Shown here: piece after piece, positions 49,860 through 58,231 of the stretch
Position numbering within the stretch: the first letter of the stretch is position 1
How the letters are laid out: every line of letters starts with the position of its first letter
NCBI RefSeq assembly: GCF_003205295.1
Contig: NZ_QJRP01000010.1
Span: 62,001-126,000 of the forward strand
Length of the DNA stretch: 64,000 bases
Direction: 5' to 3'
From: Pseudomonas mosselii
GTDB taxonomy: Bacteria > Pseudomonadota > Gammaproteobacteria > Pseudomonadales > Pseudomonadaceae
The notes under the pieces: generated by a model
Told to the model about the DNA's origin: nothing
What the model saw: the letters and a program-made list of their open reading frames with translations, nothing else
The model's database searches: none
Position numbers and translations under genes: made by a program

Positions 49860-51342
49860 GGTCGGTTCCGGGCATTTCGCTGCAGACACGGTTGCGTCCG
49901 CCTTGTTTGGCACGATAGAGCGCGTGGTCGGCGCGGGTCAGCAGGCTGTGCAGGCTGTCGTCGCGCTGCAGGGCGGACAGGCCGATGCTCACGGTCAGGC
50001 GTATTGGCTGGTCGGCATGGCTGAAGGTCAGTTGCTCGGTGCGCCGGCGGATCTTTTCCGCAACTTCGATGGCCTGGCGGCCTTCGGCTTCGCGCAGCAG
50101 CACGACGAACTCCTCGCCGCCCCAGCGGCAGAGTATATCGGACTGGCGCAGGCTGCCCTGCAGCACATTGGCGAACTGGCGCAGCACTTCGTCGCCGGCC
50201 AGGTGGCCATGGGTGTCGTTGAGGGTCTTGAAGTGGTCGAGGTCGATCAGCAGGGCGACCAGCGGCGCGCTGTCGCGCTGGGCCTCGACCAGCGCCTGGC
50301 CGGCCAGCAGGTCGAAGCTGCGGCGATTGGGCAGGCCGGTGAGGCTGTCGAGGGTGGCCAGCGCCTCGGCGTTGTCCTGGTGACGCTTGACCATGGCGTT
50401 GAGCAGCGACAGGACCACCAGGGTGATCATGGCGCAGATCGCCAGGTTCAGGTACAGCGACTGGCGGATGCGGTCCAGGGCGCCGGTCTCGCGTTTGTCC
50501 ACCAGCAGGTACCAGCCCAGTTCCGGCAGCAGGCGCACATTGAGGAAGTGGCTGTGGCCGTCGTTGTCGGTGTATTCGTGGCTGCCGGTGGCGGGCGTCG
50601 GCATGCGTGCCAGCAGGTCCTGCCACTGGCTGCTGTCGGCCAGTTGCTGTCCGGCGCGCAGGCCATGGGGGCCGCCGTCGGAGCTGGTCAGCAGCACCTT
50701 GCCCTGGGCATCGGAGAACAGAACGGCGCGTTGGTAGCGCCGCTGGTAGTCGTCGATCAGGCGGACCACTGACTCCACGCTCAGGCCCACGCCGGCGGCT
50801 CCGATGAAGCGTTGCTGGTAGTCGAGCACGCGGTGGTTGATGAACACGGTCGGCTTGTCCTGGTTGGCCATGTCCAGATCGACGTTGATCTCGTAGGGCT
50901 TGCTCGATTGGCGCAGGCGAAAGTACCAGGCGTCGCGCCAGGCGTCGGCCTGGACCTGCTTGAGCACGCCCTTGGCCTGGTAGTAGGTGAGGCTGCGGTC
51001 GGAGACGAAGAAACTGGTGCAAGTGGCCTGGCTGCCCATCACCTCGCCCAGGTAGCGGGTGATGCGCCCGGTGTCCTGCTCGCCGGCCAGCACCCAGTCG
51101 CGCAGGAAGGTGTCCTGGGCCATCATCGAGGCGATCAGCACCGGGCGGATCAGGTCCTTCTGGATCTCCGAGTAGACGCTGTCGGAGGTCAGTGGCAGCT
51201 CGGTATTGACGATGCCGTCGCGGATCGCCCCCCGCGAGGCATAGTAGCCGAGCAGCGAGGTGGCCAGGAAGCCGCCGGCCAGCAACAGCAGCAGGGCGAA
51301 GATCAGAGAGCGTTGCGAGAACAGGGCGGAAGGCGAGGGCAT
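49852..51342 (-). CDS. Membrane-bound diguanylate cyclase (dCache-GGDEF)
   Basis: A 496-residue enzyme making cyclic di-GMP. A membrane helix (SLIFALLLLLAGGFLATSLLG), a large periplasmic dCache sensor (about residues 40-290: YEINVDLDMANQDKPTVFINHRV, GAAGVGLSVESVVRLID), a second helix, then the GGDEF domain. The active motif is RWGGEEF and the product-inhibition site RQSD lies 5 residues before it, so it should be active and feedback-inhibited. First gene of a unit with the CWC and perhaps the rsuA genes. The ligand is unknown. Confidence 0.92.
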   Translation of the reverse strand: MPSPSALFSQRSLIFALLLLLAGGFLATSLLGYYASRGAIRDGIVNTELPLTSDSVYSEIQKDLIRPVLIASMMAQDTFLRDWVLAGEQDTGRITRYLGEVMGSQATCTSFFVSDRSLTYYQAKGVLKQVQADAWRDAWYFRLRQSSKPYEINVDLDMANQDKPTVFINHRVLDYQQRFIGAAGVGLSVESVVRLIDDYQRRYQRAVLFSDAQGKVLLTSSDGGPHGLRAGQQLADSSQWQDLLARMPTPATGSHEYTDNDGHSHFLNVRLLPELGWYLLVDKRETGALDRIRQSLYLNLAICAMITLVVLSLLNAMVKRHQDNAEALATLDSLTGLPNRRSFDLLAGQALVEAQRDSAPLVALLIDLDHFKTLNDTHGHLAGDEVLRQFANVLQGSLRQSDILCRWGGEEFVVLLREAEGRQAIEVAEKIRRRTEQLTFSHADQPIRLTVSIGLSALQRDDSLHSLLTRADHALYRAKQGGRNRVCSEMPGTDHA

Positions 51343-51554
51343 GATCTTCCCGTGAAGTGTGCCGGTGGCCACATTCTAGTGAGATGACTGAAAAATGACT
51401 GCATGTTTTTCAGGGGTATAGGACCTGTTTCAATTTGTTGCGCAAATGGCACTGAACCCTGTCGCGATGGTCTTATCCAGTGTCGACCAACAGCTTGTCG
51501 TCGACGCTCGCCAGCGCCGCTGTGCCGGGCACCCCTGCGGTCCAGGAGGCCGCC

Positions 51555-51992
51555 ATGTACCCACGAATCCTGCTCGTCGTCCTGCTTGGACTGCTGATTT
51601 CCGGCTGCGCGCCTTATTACGGGAGCGGCGGCTATTACCGCAGCGACTACTACACCAGCGATCGCTACGTTTACCCAGGCTACTACCGCCAGGACCGCTA
51701 TTACGTGGTGCCGCAGACCCGCTACTACTATCAGCCCGCACCGCGTTACTACAGGCCGGCGCCGGTGCCGCAGTACCGCCCTTATCCGGCGCCCGGCATG
51801 CAGCCGCGCTGGCAGGGGAATCCGCGTTACGACTACGGCAACCGCCAGCGCTACGACTACGGGCGCGATCGCGACCGCCACGACTACCGCAATGACGACC
51901 GCCGGGGCGATCGCTGGCACTCCAACGGGCAGGGCAACCGTGACCGTCGACCCGATGGGGGCCGGGGTGGCGAGCGGGGCTGGTCGCGGTGA
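51555..51992 (+). CDS. Tyr/Arg-rich lipoprotein (145 residues)
   Basis: A small lipoprotein: MYPRILLVVLLGLLISGC with Cys18 in the lipobox, then a region very rich in Tyr (YYGSGGYYRSDYYTSD...RYYYQPAPRYYRP) and an Arg/Asp/Gly-rich, low-complexity end. AGGAGG precedes the ATG by 6 bases. The composition suggests a disordered, envelope-attached protein. No family function is recognised. An upstream in-frame ATG is rejected because it buries the signal peptide. Confidence 0.8.
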   Translation: MYPRILLVVLLGLLISGCAPYYGSGGYYRSDYYTSDRYVYPGYYRQDRYYVVPQTRYYYQPAPRYYRPAPVPQYRPYPAPGMQPRWQGNPRYDYGNRQRYDYGRDRDRHDYRNDDRRGDRWHSNGQGNRDRRPDGGRGGERGWSR

Positions 51993-52005
51993 CAGGGCAC
52001 TGACG

Positions 52006-53112
52006 TCATCCCAGTTCCGCCAACGGATGGCGCCCCTCCCAGGCCTTGCTGAAATGCGCCTCCACCACCGCCACCGGTACCTGCGCCACATCCGGCCAGT
52101 GCCAGCGCGGGGTGTTGTCCTTGTCCAGCAACCTGGCCCGGACCCCTTCACTGAACTCCGGGTGACGGCAGCAGTTCAGGCTCAGGGTGTATTCCATCTG
52201 GAACACCTGGGCCAGTGACAGGTGGCGTGCCCGACGGATCTGCTCCCAGACCAGGTGCGCGGTCAGCGGACAGCCTTCGTGCAGGCGCTGGCCGGCCGCC
52301 GCCAGCAAGGGGTCGGCATGCCGGGCCAGGCCGGCCAGGGCACGCCAGGCCGCCACCGGATCGGCCACGTCGAGCACTTCGTCGATCACGGCGCGGCGTG
52401 CCAGCCACTGGCCTTGTGGCAGCTCGGCGCACGCGCGGTGCTGCTCGGCCTTCAGCAGGCTGTTGAGTTGCAGCGCGGTCTGTTCTTGCCAGTTCAATTG
52501 CAGCAGTTCCTCGACCAGCGCCTCCTGTTGATGTTCGCCGAAGAAACGGTCGGCCAGGCCCAGGTCGAGTGCGTCGCGGGCATTGATCGTGGCGCCGGTG
52601 AGCCCCAGGAACAGGCCGAGCTTGCCCGGCAGGCGGGCGAGGAACCAGCTGGCGCCCACATCCGGATACAGGCCGATGCTGATTTCCGGCATGGCCAACC
52701 GGCTGCTGGGGGTGACGATGCGTACCGCGGCACCTTGCAGCAGGCCCATGCCGCCGCCCAGCACATGGCCATGGCCCCAGCACAACAAGGGTTTGGGGTA
52801 GGTGTGCAGGCGATGGTCGAGGCGATATTCGCTGGCGAAGAAGGTAGCGGCCAGCGGCGGTACGCTACCGGGGTGTTCGCGGCAGGCCTCGACCAGGGCA
52901 CGGACATCGCCACCGGCGCAGAAGGCTTTCGGCCCGTTGCCGCGCAGCAGCACGCAGACGATCCCGGGGTCGCTGGCCCAGGCGCGCAGCCGTTCGTCGA
53001 GCATTTCGATCATGGGCAGCGTCAGGGCGTTGAGCGCCTTGGGCGCATCCAGGGTGGCGATGCCGATACGGGCGCCGTCGACGCCGGTCAGTACCTCGCA
53101 TTGAATGGACAT
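52006..53112 (-). CDS. Enoyl-CoA hydratase/isomerase family protein, 3-hydroxyisobutyryl-CoA hydrolase-like
   Basis: A 368-residue crotonase-fold enzyme. Motifs KAFCAGGDVRAL and GHGHVLGGGMGLLQGA form the oxyanion hole; the text MPEISIGLYPDVGASWFL and the overall length match 3-hydroxyisobutyryl-CoA hydrolases, which act in valine breakdown and related acyl-CoA hydrolysis. The annotation at this P. putida locus is usually enoyl-CoA hydratase. Monocistronic; stop abuts the lipoprotein gene convergently. Confidence 0.88.
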   Translation of the reverse strand: MSIQCEVLTGVDGARIGIATLDAPKALNALTLPMIEMLDERLRAWASDPGIVCVLLRGNGPKAFCAGGDVRALVEACREHPGSVPPLAATFFASEYRLDHRLHTYPKPLLCWGHGHVLGGGMGLLQGAAVRIVTPSSRLAMPEISIGLYPDVGASWFLARLPGKLGLFLGLTGATINARDALDLGLADRFFGEHQQEALVEELLQLNWQEQTALQLNSLLKAEQHRACAELPQGQWLARRAVIDEVLDVADPVAAWRALAGLARHADPLLAAAGQRLHEGCPLTAHLVWEQIRRARHLSLAQVFQMEYTLSLNCCRHPEFSEGVRARLLDKDNTPRWHWPDVAQVPVAVVEAHFSKAWEGRHPLAELG

Positions 53113-53240
53113 GGACTACCTCGCGCAGGTCATCCCCTCAGTATGGCCTGCCGCGGCGAAGCTGCCGGTCGTCGGTCGGATCGATTGACAAGCCGGCCCG
53201 GCTTTCCTAGTGTCGCGGCACTTTGCTTTTGGATGCCCCC

Positions 53241-53933
53241 ATGACCGACGACGATCGCATCAAACTCGAACCCAGCTGGAAGGCCGCGCTGCGCGCCGAG
53301 TTCGACCAGCCTTACATGCATCAGTTGCGCGAGTTCCTGCGTACGGAGTATGCCGCCGGCAAGGAGATCTACCCGCCTGGGCCGCTGATCTTCAACGCCC
53401 TGAATTCCACGCCGCTGGAGCAGGTCAAGGTGGTCATCCTCGGTCAGGACCCGTACCACGGCCCAGGCCAGGCCCATGGTCTGTGCTTTTCGGTGCAGCC
53501 GGGCATCCCCACGCCACCATCGCTGGTGAATATCTATAAAGAGTTGCAGCGTGATCTGAACCTGCCGATCCCCGCTCATGGTTACCTGCAGAGTTGGGCC
53601 GAGCAGGGGGTGCTGCTGCTCAACACCACCATGACCGTGGAGCGTGCCAACGCCGCGTCCCACGCGAAAAAAGGTTGGGAGTTCTTCACCGACCGGATCA
53701 TCCAGGTGGTCAGCGAGCAGTGCCCGAACGTGGTATTCCTGCTCTGGGGCGCCCATGCCCAGAGCAAGCAGAAGCTGATCGATGCCAGCAAGCACCTGGT
53801 GCTCAAGTCGGTGCATCCGTCACCGCTGTCGGCTTACCGTGGGTTCTTTGGCTGCGGGCATTTCAGCCGTACCAACAGCTTCCTGGAACAACGCGGGATG
53901 GCGCCGATCGATTGGGCGTTGCCGCCGCTGTGA
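53241..53933 (+). CDS. ung: Uracil-DNA glycosylase
   Basis: A 230-residue family-1 UNG that removes uracil from DNA at the start of base excision repair. The water-activating motif [18 protein letters not shown] and the minor-groove loop [13 protein letters not shown] are intact. The ATG at 53241 is preferred because the family starts with a short acidic leader; an upstream ATG in frame adds 6 residues. Full length for the family. Confidence 0.97.
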   Translation: MTDDDRIKLEPSWKAALRAEFDQPYMHQLREFLRTEYAAGKEIYPPGPLIFNALNSTPLEQVKVVILGQDPYHGPGQAHGLCFSVQPGIPTPPSLVNIYKELQRDLNLPIPAHGYLQSWAEQGVLLLNTTMTVERANAASHAKKGWEFFTDRIIQVVSEQCPNVVFLLWGAHAQSKQKLIDASKHLVLKSVHPSPLSAYRGFFGCGHFSRTNSFLEQRGMAPIDWALPPL

Positions 53934-53942
53934 TTGGCTGAG

Positions 53943-54037
53943 GGCCTCTTCGCGGGTAAACCCGCTCCCACAGAAAATGTGCTGCCTTTCAGGGTCTGCA
54001 CAGTACCTGTGGGAGCGGGTTTACCCGCGAAGAAGCC
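53943..54037. repeat. REP pair (inverted), GCGGGTAAACCCGC family
   Basis: Inverted copies at 53943-53973 and 54006-54037, the same family as at 1221 and 2780. They lie between the convergent ung and AbrB-family genes. Confidence 0.9.
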
Positions 54038-54046
54038 AGCACATCT

Positions 54047-55075
54047 CTACTGGCTGGCATTCCAGCGCCGGAACAACGGCTCGGCCAGGAACAGCACGAA
54101 CAACAGCCGCATCACCTGCAGCGCCGTCACCAGCGGTACGGACAGTTGCAGGGTCTCCGCCGTCAGGCTCATCTCGGCGATGCCCCCGGGCATCATCCCC
54201 AGCGTCAGCGAGCGCAGGTCCAGGTGCGTCAGCAGGCTCAACGCCCAGGCCGCGCCTGCGGCGATCAGCATGCACAGCGCCGTGGCCAGCAGGGTGCGGC
54301 CAAGGAACGACGGCGCCCGGCGGAAGAACGCGCGATTGAAATGACAGGCCAGGCCGCTGCCGATCAGCCACTGGCCGATCTGGCTGGCGCCGTTGGGCAG
54401 GCCGATCTGCAGGTTGCCCGCCAGGCTCACGCTGGCTGCCACCAGCAACGGCCCGAACAACCAGGGGTTGGGCTGGCGCAGACGCTGCCAGAGCAACGCC
54501 ACCAGTACCCCCAGCGGTGCAATTAATGCCAGCCAGCCCCAGCTCACGCTGCCGGCATGGTTCAGCGGCACGCCATCGCCGAGCAAGAACTTGAACAGCG
54601 CCGGCACGCACAGCACCACGGCCAGCACCCGCAGGCTCTGCGCCGCGGCCACCTGGCTGAGCACCGCGCCGTTGCGCGCGCCGAGGTTGACCATCTCGCC
54701 CGAACCGCCCGGCATGCTGGCGAAGAACGCCGTGGCGCGGTCTTCACCGGTGCGTCGCAGCAGCCACACGCTGATCACGCTGGAGAGGGTGGTGAACAAC
54801 GCACCGAAGAAGATCAGCGCAAAGTGGCTGGCCACCTGCTCGATCACCGCCGGGGTGAAGTGCAGGCCGATGCCGATGCCGATGATCCATTGCCCGCATT
54901 TGCGGCCGTTGGGAATTTCGCTGAGCTGCCAGGGGGTCAGGCAGCGCACCAGGATGATCGCCAGCAACGAGCCGACCATCCATGGCAAGGGCCAGCCGAC
55001 CTTGCTGGCGAGGAATCCGCCAGCAAGGCCGACCAGCCCGGTGGCCCAGAACAGTGGCAACGACCGGTCAGGCAT
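54047..55075 (-). CDS. AbrB-family membrane protein in the tct operon
   Basis: A 342-residue membrane protein with about 10 segments, built of two related halves (GGFLASKVGWPLPWMVGSLLA, then SLLTHLDLRSLTLGMMPGGIAEMSL). It belongs to the AbrB/AbrB-duplication family, annotated as transport regulators but unproven. Its start overlaps the tctA stop by 8 bases (ATGCCTGA), so it is translated with the tripartite tricarboxylate transporter. Its role may be transport rather than regulation. Confidence 0.85.
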   Translation of the reverse strand: MPDRSLPLFWATGLVGLAGGFLASKVGWPLPWMVGSLLAIILVRCLTPWQLSEIPNGRKCGQWIIGIGIGLHFTPAVIEQVASHFALIFFGALFTTLSSVISVWLLRRTGEDRATAFFASMPGGSGEMVNLGARNGAVLSQVAAAQSLRVLAVVLCVPALFKFLLGDGVPLNHAGSVSWGWLALIAPLGVLVALLWQRLRQPNPWLFGPLLVAASVSLAGNLQIGLPNGASQIGQWLIGSGLACHFNRAFFRRAPSFLGRTLLATALCMLIAAGAAWALSLLTHLDLRSLTLGMMPGGIAEMSLTAETLQLSVPLVTALQVMRLLFVLFLAEPLFRRWNASQ

Positions 55076-56582
55076 CGGCCATGGCCCGCCGCTGCAGGGC
55101 ACGTTTGCGCCAGATGCGCAGCAGCGGCAGGCTCAGCATGCACACCACCAGCACCCACACGCCCATGCTGATCGGGCTCGACCAGAGGATGCCCAGTTCA
55201 CCGTTGGAGATCGACAGCGCGCGGCGCAGGTTCTGCTCCATCAGCCCGCCGAGGATGAAGCCCAGCAGGATCGGCGACAGCGGGAAGTCCAGCTTGCGCA
55301 GGATGTAGCCCATGATGCCGATGCCGACCATCAGGAACAGGTCGAAGGTGGTGGCATGCACCGCGTATACGCCGATCGCGGTGATGATCGCGATCACCGG
55401 CACCAGTGCCCAGTTCGGCACGGCGAGGATGCGGGTGAACACGCGGATCATCGGCACGTTGAGGATGATCAGCATGAGGTTGGCGATGAACAGCGAGGCG
55501 ATCAGGCCCCAGACGATGTCTGGCTGTTGTTCGAACAGCAGCGGCCCGGGGGTGATGTTGTACAGGGTCAGCGCGCCGATCATCACTGCGGTGGTGCCCG
55601 AACCGGGTACGCCGAGGGTCAGCATCGGCACCAGGGCGCCGCAGCAGGAAGCGCCGATGGCGGTTTCCGGCGCGGCCAGGCCACGGGCGTCGCCCTTGCC
55701 GAACTTGCCTTTGTCGCCAGCGATGCGTTTTTCGGTCATGTAGGCCACGGCACTGGCCAGGGTCGCGCCGGCACCTGGCAACACGCCCATGAAGAAGCCC
55801 AGCAGGCCGCAACGGATGTTGACGAAGAAGACCGAGGCCGCTTCCTTGAGGTTGAACAGCATGCGCCCGGTGGCCTTGACCGCCACATGGCCGTGGTGGG
55901 TCTTTTCCAGCAGCAGGAGGATCTCGCTGATGGAGAACAGGCCCAGCACCAGCACCACGAACTGGATGCCGTCGGCCAGGTGCACGCTGTCGCCGGTGAA
56001 GCGGTACACGCCGCTGTTGGCGTCAATGCCCACCGCCGAGAGGAACAGGCCGATCAGCGCGGCAATGAAGGTCTTCAGTGGCTTGTCGCCTGCCATGCCG
56101 CCGAGGGCGACGATGGCGAACACCATCAGCACGAAGTACTCCGCCGGCCCGAAGGCGATCGCCCACTTCGCCAGCAGCGGGGCGAACAGCACCATGCCGC
56201 AGGTGGCGATGAAGGCGCCGATGAAAGAACTCCAGGCCGACAGCGACAGCGCCACGCCGGCAAGGCCCTGGCGGGCCATGGGGTAGCCGTCCAGGGTGGT
56301 CATCACGGTGGAGGCCTCACCGGGGATGTTCAGCAGGATCGAACTGATCCGCCCGCCGTATTCACAGCCCAGGTACACGGCGGCCAGCAGGATCAGCGCC
56401 GACTCCGGCGGCAGGCCTAGGGCGAAGGCGATGGGGATCAGCAGGGCCACGCCGTTGATCGGGCCGAGGCCCGGCAGCAGGCCGACCACTGTGCCGATCA
56501 GGGTGCCGGTCAGGGCGGTGACCAGGTTGTACGGGCTCAGGGCGACGCCGAAGCCCTGGCCCAGGTAGCTCAAGGTATCCAT
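55068..56582 (-). CDS. tctA: Tripartite tricarboxylate transporter large subunit TctA
   Basis: A 504-residue inner-membrane protein of about 12 segments, the transport channel of the TctABC system for citrate and related acids. The repeated signatures GTLIGTVVGLLPGLGPINGVALLIP and MGVLPGAGATLASAVAYMTEKR, and YGGRISSILLNIPGEAST, are typical. It follows tctB directly (3 bases) in the operon opdH-tctC-tctB-tctA-abrB-like. Confidence 0.95.
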   Translation of the reverse strand: MDTLSYLGQGFGVALSPYNLVTALTGTLIGTVVGLLPGLGPINGVALLIPIAFALGLPPESALILLAAVYLGCEYGGRISSILLNIPGEASTVMTTLDGYPMARQGLAGVALSLSAWSSFIGAFIATCGMVLFAPLLAKWAIAFGPAEYFVLMVFAIVALGGMAGDKPLKTFIAALIGLFLSAVGIDANSGVYRFTGDSVHLADGIQFVVLVLGLFSISEILLLLEKTHHGHVAVKATGRMLFNLKEAASVFFVNIRCGLLGFFMGVLPGAGATLASAVAYMTEKRIAGDKGKFGKGDARGLAAPETAIGASCCGALVPMLTLGVPGSGTTAVMIGALTLYNITPGPLLFEQQPDIVWGLIASLFIANLMLIILNVPMIRVFTRILAVPNWALVPVIAIITAIGVYAVHATTFDLFLMVGIGIMGYILRKLDFPLSPILLGFILGGLMEQNLRRALSISNGELGILWSSPISMGVWVLVVCMLSLPLLRIWRKRALQRRAMADA

Positions 56583-56585
56583 GTG

Positions 56586-57044
56586 TCAGTTCTCCAGTAC
56601 GTCGAGCAGGCCGAGGGGCAGGGGGACGTCCATCACCCGGTCGAACAGCCAGTAGAGGAACAGGCTCATACCCACCACCACGAGGGTGCTGTGCAGCCAG
56701 CGGCCACCGTACAGGCGGGCCATGGGCACGCCGACCAGGATGGCGCTGAGGATGAAGCCCAGGGCTTCGAAGGTGCTGGCGAAGACGATCAGCAGGCCGA
56801 CGCAGGCGGCGATCTTGATCAGGGTTTCGCGGTCCAGTTCCGGCTCGTCATCCTTGCGCACGATGGGCGTGGGGCGGATCGCCAGGTACAAAAGGCCCAG
56901 GCTCATCAGGCCGAGCATCAGCAGCGGGTAGGCGCGCGGGCCCACCGGTTCATACGAGAAGGCGGCCTGGTAGGGCCAGGCCATCACGGCCAGCACGGCG
57001 CACAGCGCCAGCAGGGCCAGGGCGAAGAGGCGTTGCAGGATCAT
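56586..57044 (-). CDS. tctB: Tripartite tricarboxylate transporter small subunit TctB
   Basis: A 152-residue membrane protein with four predicted segments, the small partner of TctA. The ATG at 57044 is chosen because it directly starts the first helix (ILQRLFALALLALCAVLAVMAW); a longer frame runs through a REP element. Sequence conservation in this family is low, but size, topology and place between tctC and tctA settle the assignment. Confidence 0.92.
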   Translation of the reverse strand: MILQRLFALALLALCAVLAVMAWPYQAAFSYEPVGPRAYPLLMLGLMSLGLLYLAIRPTPIVRKDDEPELDRETLIKIAACVGLLIVFASTFEALGFILSAILVGVPMARLYGGRWLHSTLVVVGMSLFLYWLFDRVMDVPLPLGLLDVLEN

Positions 57045-57082
57045 GGAAGAATCCTCGGTAATGTTCGACACGGCGCGGCCCC

Positions 57083-57199
57083 TGTAGGAGCGGCCTTGTG
57101 CCGCGACAGGGCTGCACAGCAGCCCCGGCAATTCAAGCTGCGAAGCTGAAATCCTGGGGCCGCTGCGCAGCCCTGTCGCGGCACAAGGCCGCTCCTACA
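57083..57199. repeat. REP pair (inverted), GGAGCGGCCTTGTGCCGCG family
   Basis: 33-base perfect arms at 57083-57115 and 57167-57199 inside the tct operon between tctC and tctB. Such pairs often protect the upstream message from 3' decay, which would favour high TctC relative to TctBA. Confidence 0.88.
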
Positions 57200-57219
57200 G
57201 CGCGCGCGTTGTGAGTGGC

Positions 57220-58200
57220 TTACTGGATCAGCCCGAACTCACGGGCCAGCGCCTTGTAGTCCGCCACCTGCTTCTTCACATAGCCGTCCAGCTCCTCGCC
57301 GGTCATGGCGAACGGGAACAGCTCACGCTGGTCACGCAGCTTGGCGAAGTCCTCGGAGGCCAGCAGCTTGTCGAACGAAGCCTTCCACCAGGCATAGTCC
57401 TCGTCGCTGACCTTCGGCCCCAGGTAGAAGCCGCGCACCACCGGCCAGACGATGTCGTAGCCCTGTTCCTTGGCGGTGGGGATGTCCTTCATTTCCGGCT
57501 CGTCCAGGCGCTTGTCGGAGAAGACCGCGAGGATGCGCATGTTGCCGCTCTGGATATGCGGCATGGAGTCGGAAATGTCGGTGGAGCCGACCTGGATATG
57601 CCCGCCCAGCAGCGCGGTGGCGATTTCGCCGCCGCCTTCCAGGGCCACGTAGCGCAGGTCGCGCGGGTTGATCCCGGCGGCCTTGGCGATCAGCGCGGTC
57701 TGCATCCAGTCCTGGCTGCCGACGGTGCCGCCGGAGCCGATCACCACCTTGCTCGGGTCCTTCTTCAGGGCCGCGACCAGGTCGTCGAGGGTCTTGTAGG
57801 GCGAGTCGCTCTTCACCGCAATGGCGCCATAGCTGGTACCCACTGCCGCCAGCCACTTCACCGCGTTCTCGTCGAAACGGCCGAACTTGCCCTGGGCCAG
57901 GTTCAGCAGCGAACCACTGGACCAGGCCACCAGCGTGCCGGCGTCGGCCGGGCGCTGTGCGACCACGGCGTTGTAGGCCACCGCGCCGACGCCGCCGGGC
58001 ATGTAGGTCACGCGCATGGGCTTGCTGAGGATCTTCTCGTTGACCAGGGCGCTCTGCACCAGCTTGCAGGTCAGGTCGAAACCGCCGCCGGGCGAGGCCG
58101 GGGCGATGCATTCGGGGCGTTTCGGTTCGGCGGCCAGGGCGTTGCCGGCCAGCAGCAGGCAACCGGTGGCCAGGACGAGGCGGCGCAGTGAAAAGGTCAT
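57220..58200 (-). CDS. tctC: Tricarboxylate-binding periplasmic protein TctC
   Basis: A 326-residue solute-binding protein of the Bug/TctC family. Signal peptide (LVLATGCLLLAGNALA), then ECIAPASPGGGFDLTCKLVQ, the ligand-binding opening of the family, and VIGSGGTVGSQDWMQTALIAKAAGI. It delivers citrate-like acids to TctAB. An AACAACAA Hfq/Crc motif is 19 bases before the start, and a REP pair follows the gene. Confidence 0.93.
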   Translation of the reverse strand: MTFSLRRLVLATGCLLLAGNALAAEPKRPECIAPASPGGGFDLTCKLVQSALVNEKILSKPMRVTYMPGGVGAVAYNAVVAQRPADAGTLVAWSSGSLLNLAQGKFGRFDENAVKWLAAVGTSYGAIAVKSDSPYKTLDDLVAALKKDPSKVVIGSGGTVGSQDWMQTALIAKAAGINPRDLRYVALEGGGEIATALLGGHIQVGSTDISDSMPHIQSGNMRILAVFSDKRLDEPEMKDIPTAKEQGYDIVWPVVRGFYLGPKVSDEDYAWWKASFDKLLASEDFAKLRDQRELFPFAMTGEELDGYVKKQVADYKALAREFGLIQ

Positions 58201-58218
58201 CGTCTATCTCCGTGAGCG

Positions 58219-58226
58219 TTGTTGTT
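58219..58226 (-). promoter_or_regulatory. Candidate Hfq/Crc CA motif before tctC
   Basis: AACAACAA on the minus strand is the canonical AAnAAnAA form, 18 bases before the tctC start, in the 31-base gap after the porin gene. Confidence 0.55.
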
Positions 58227-58231
58227 ATGGG

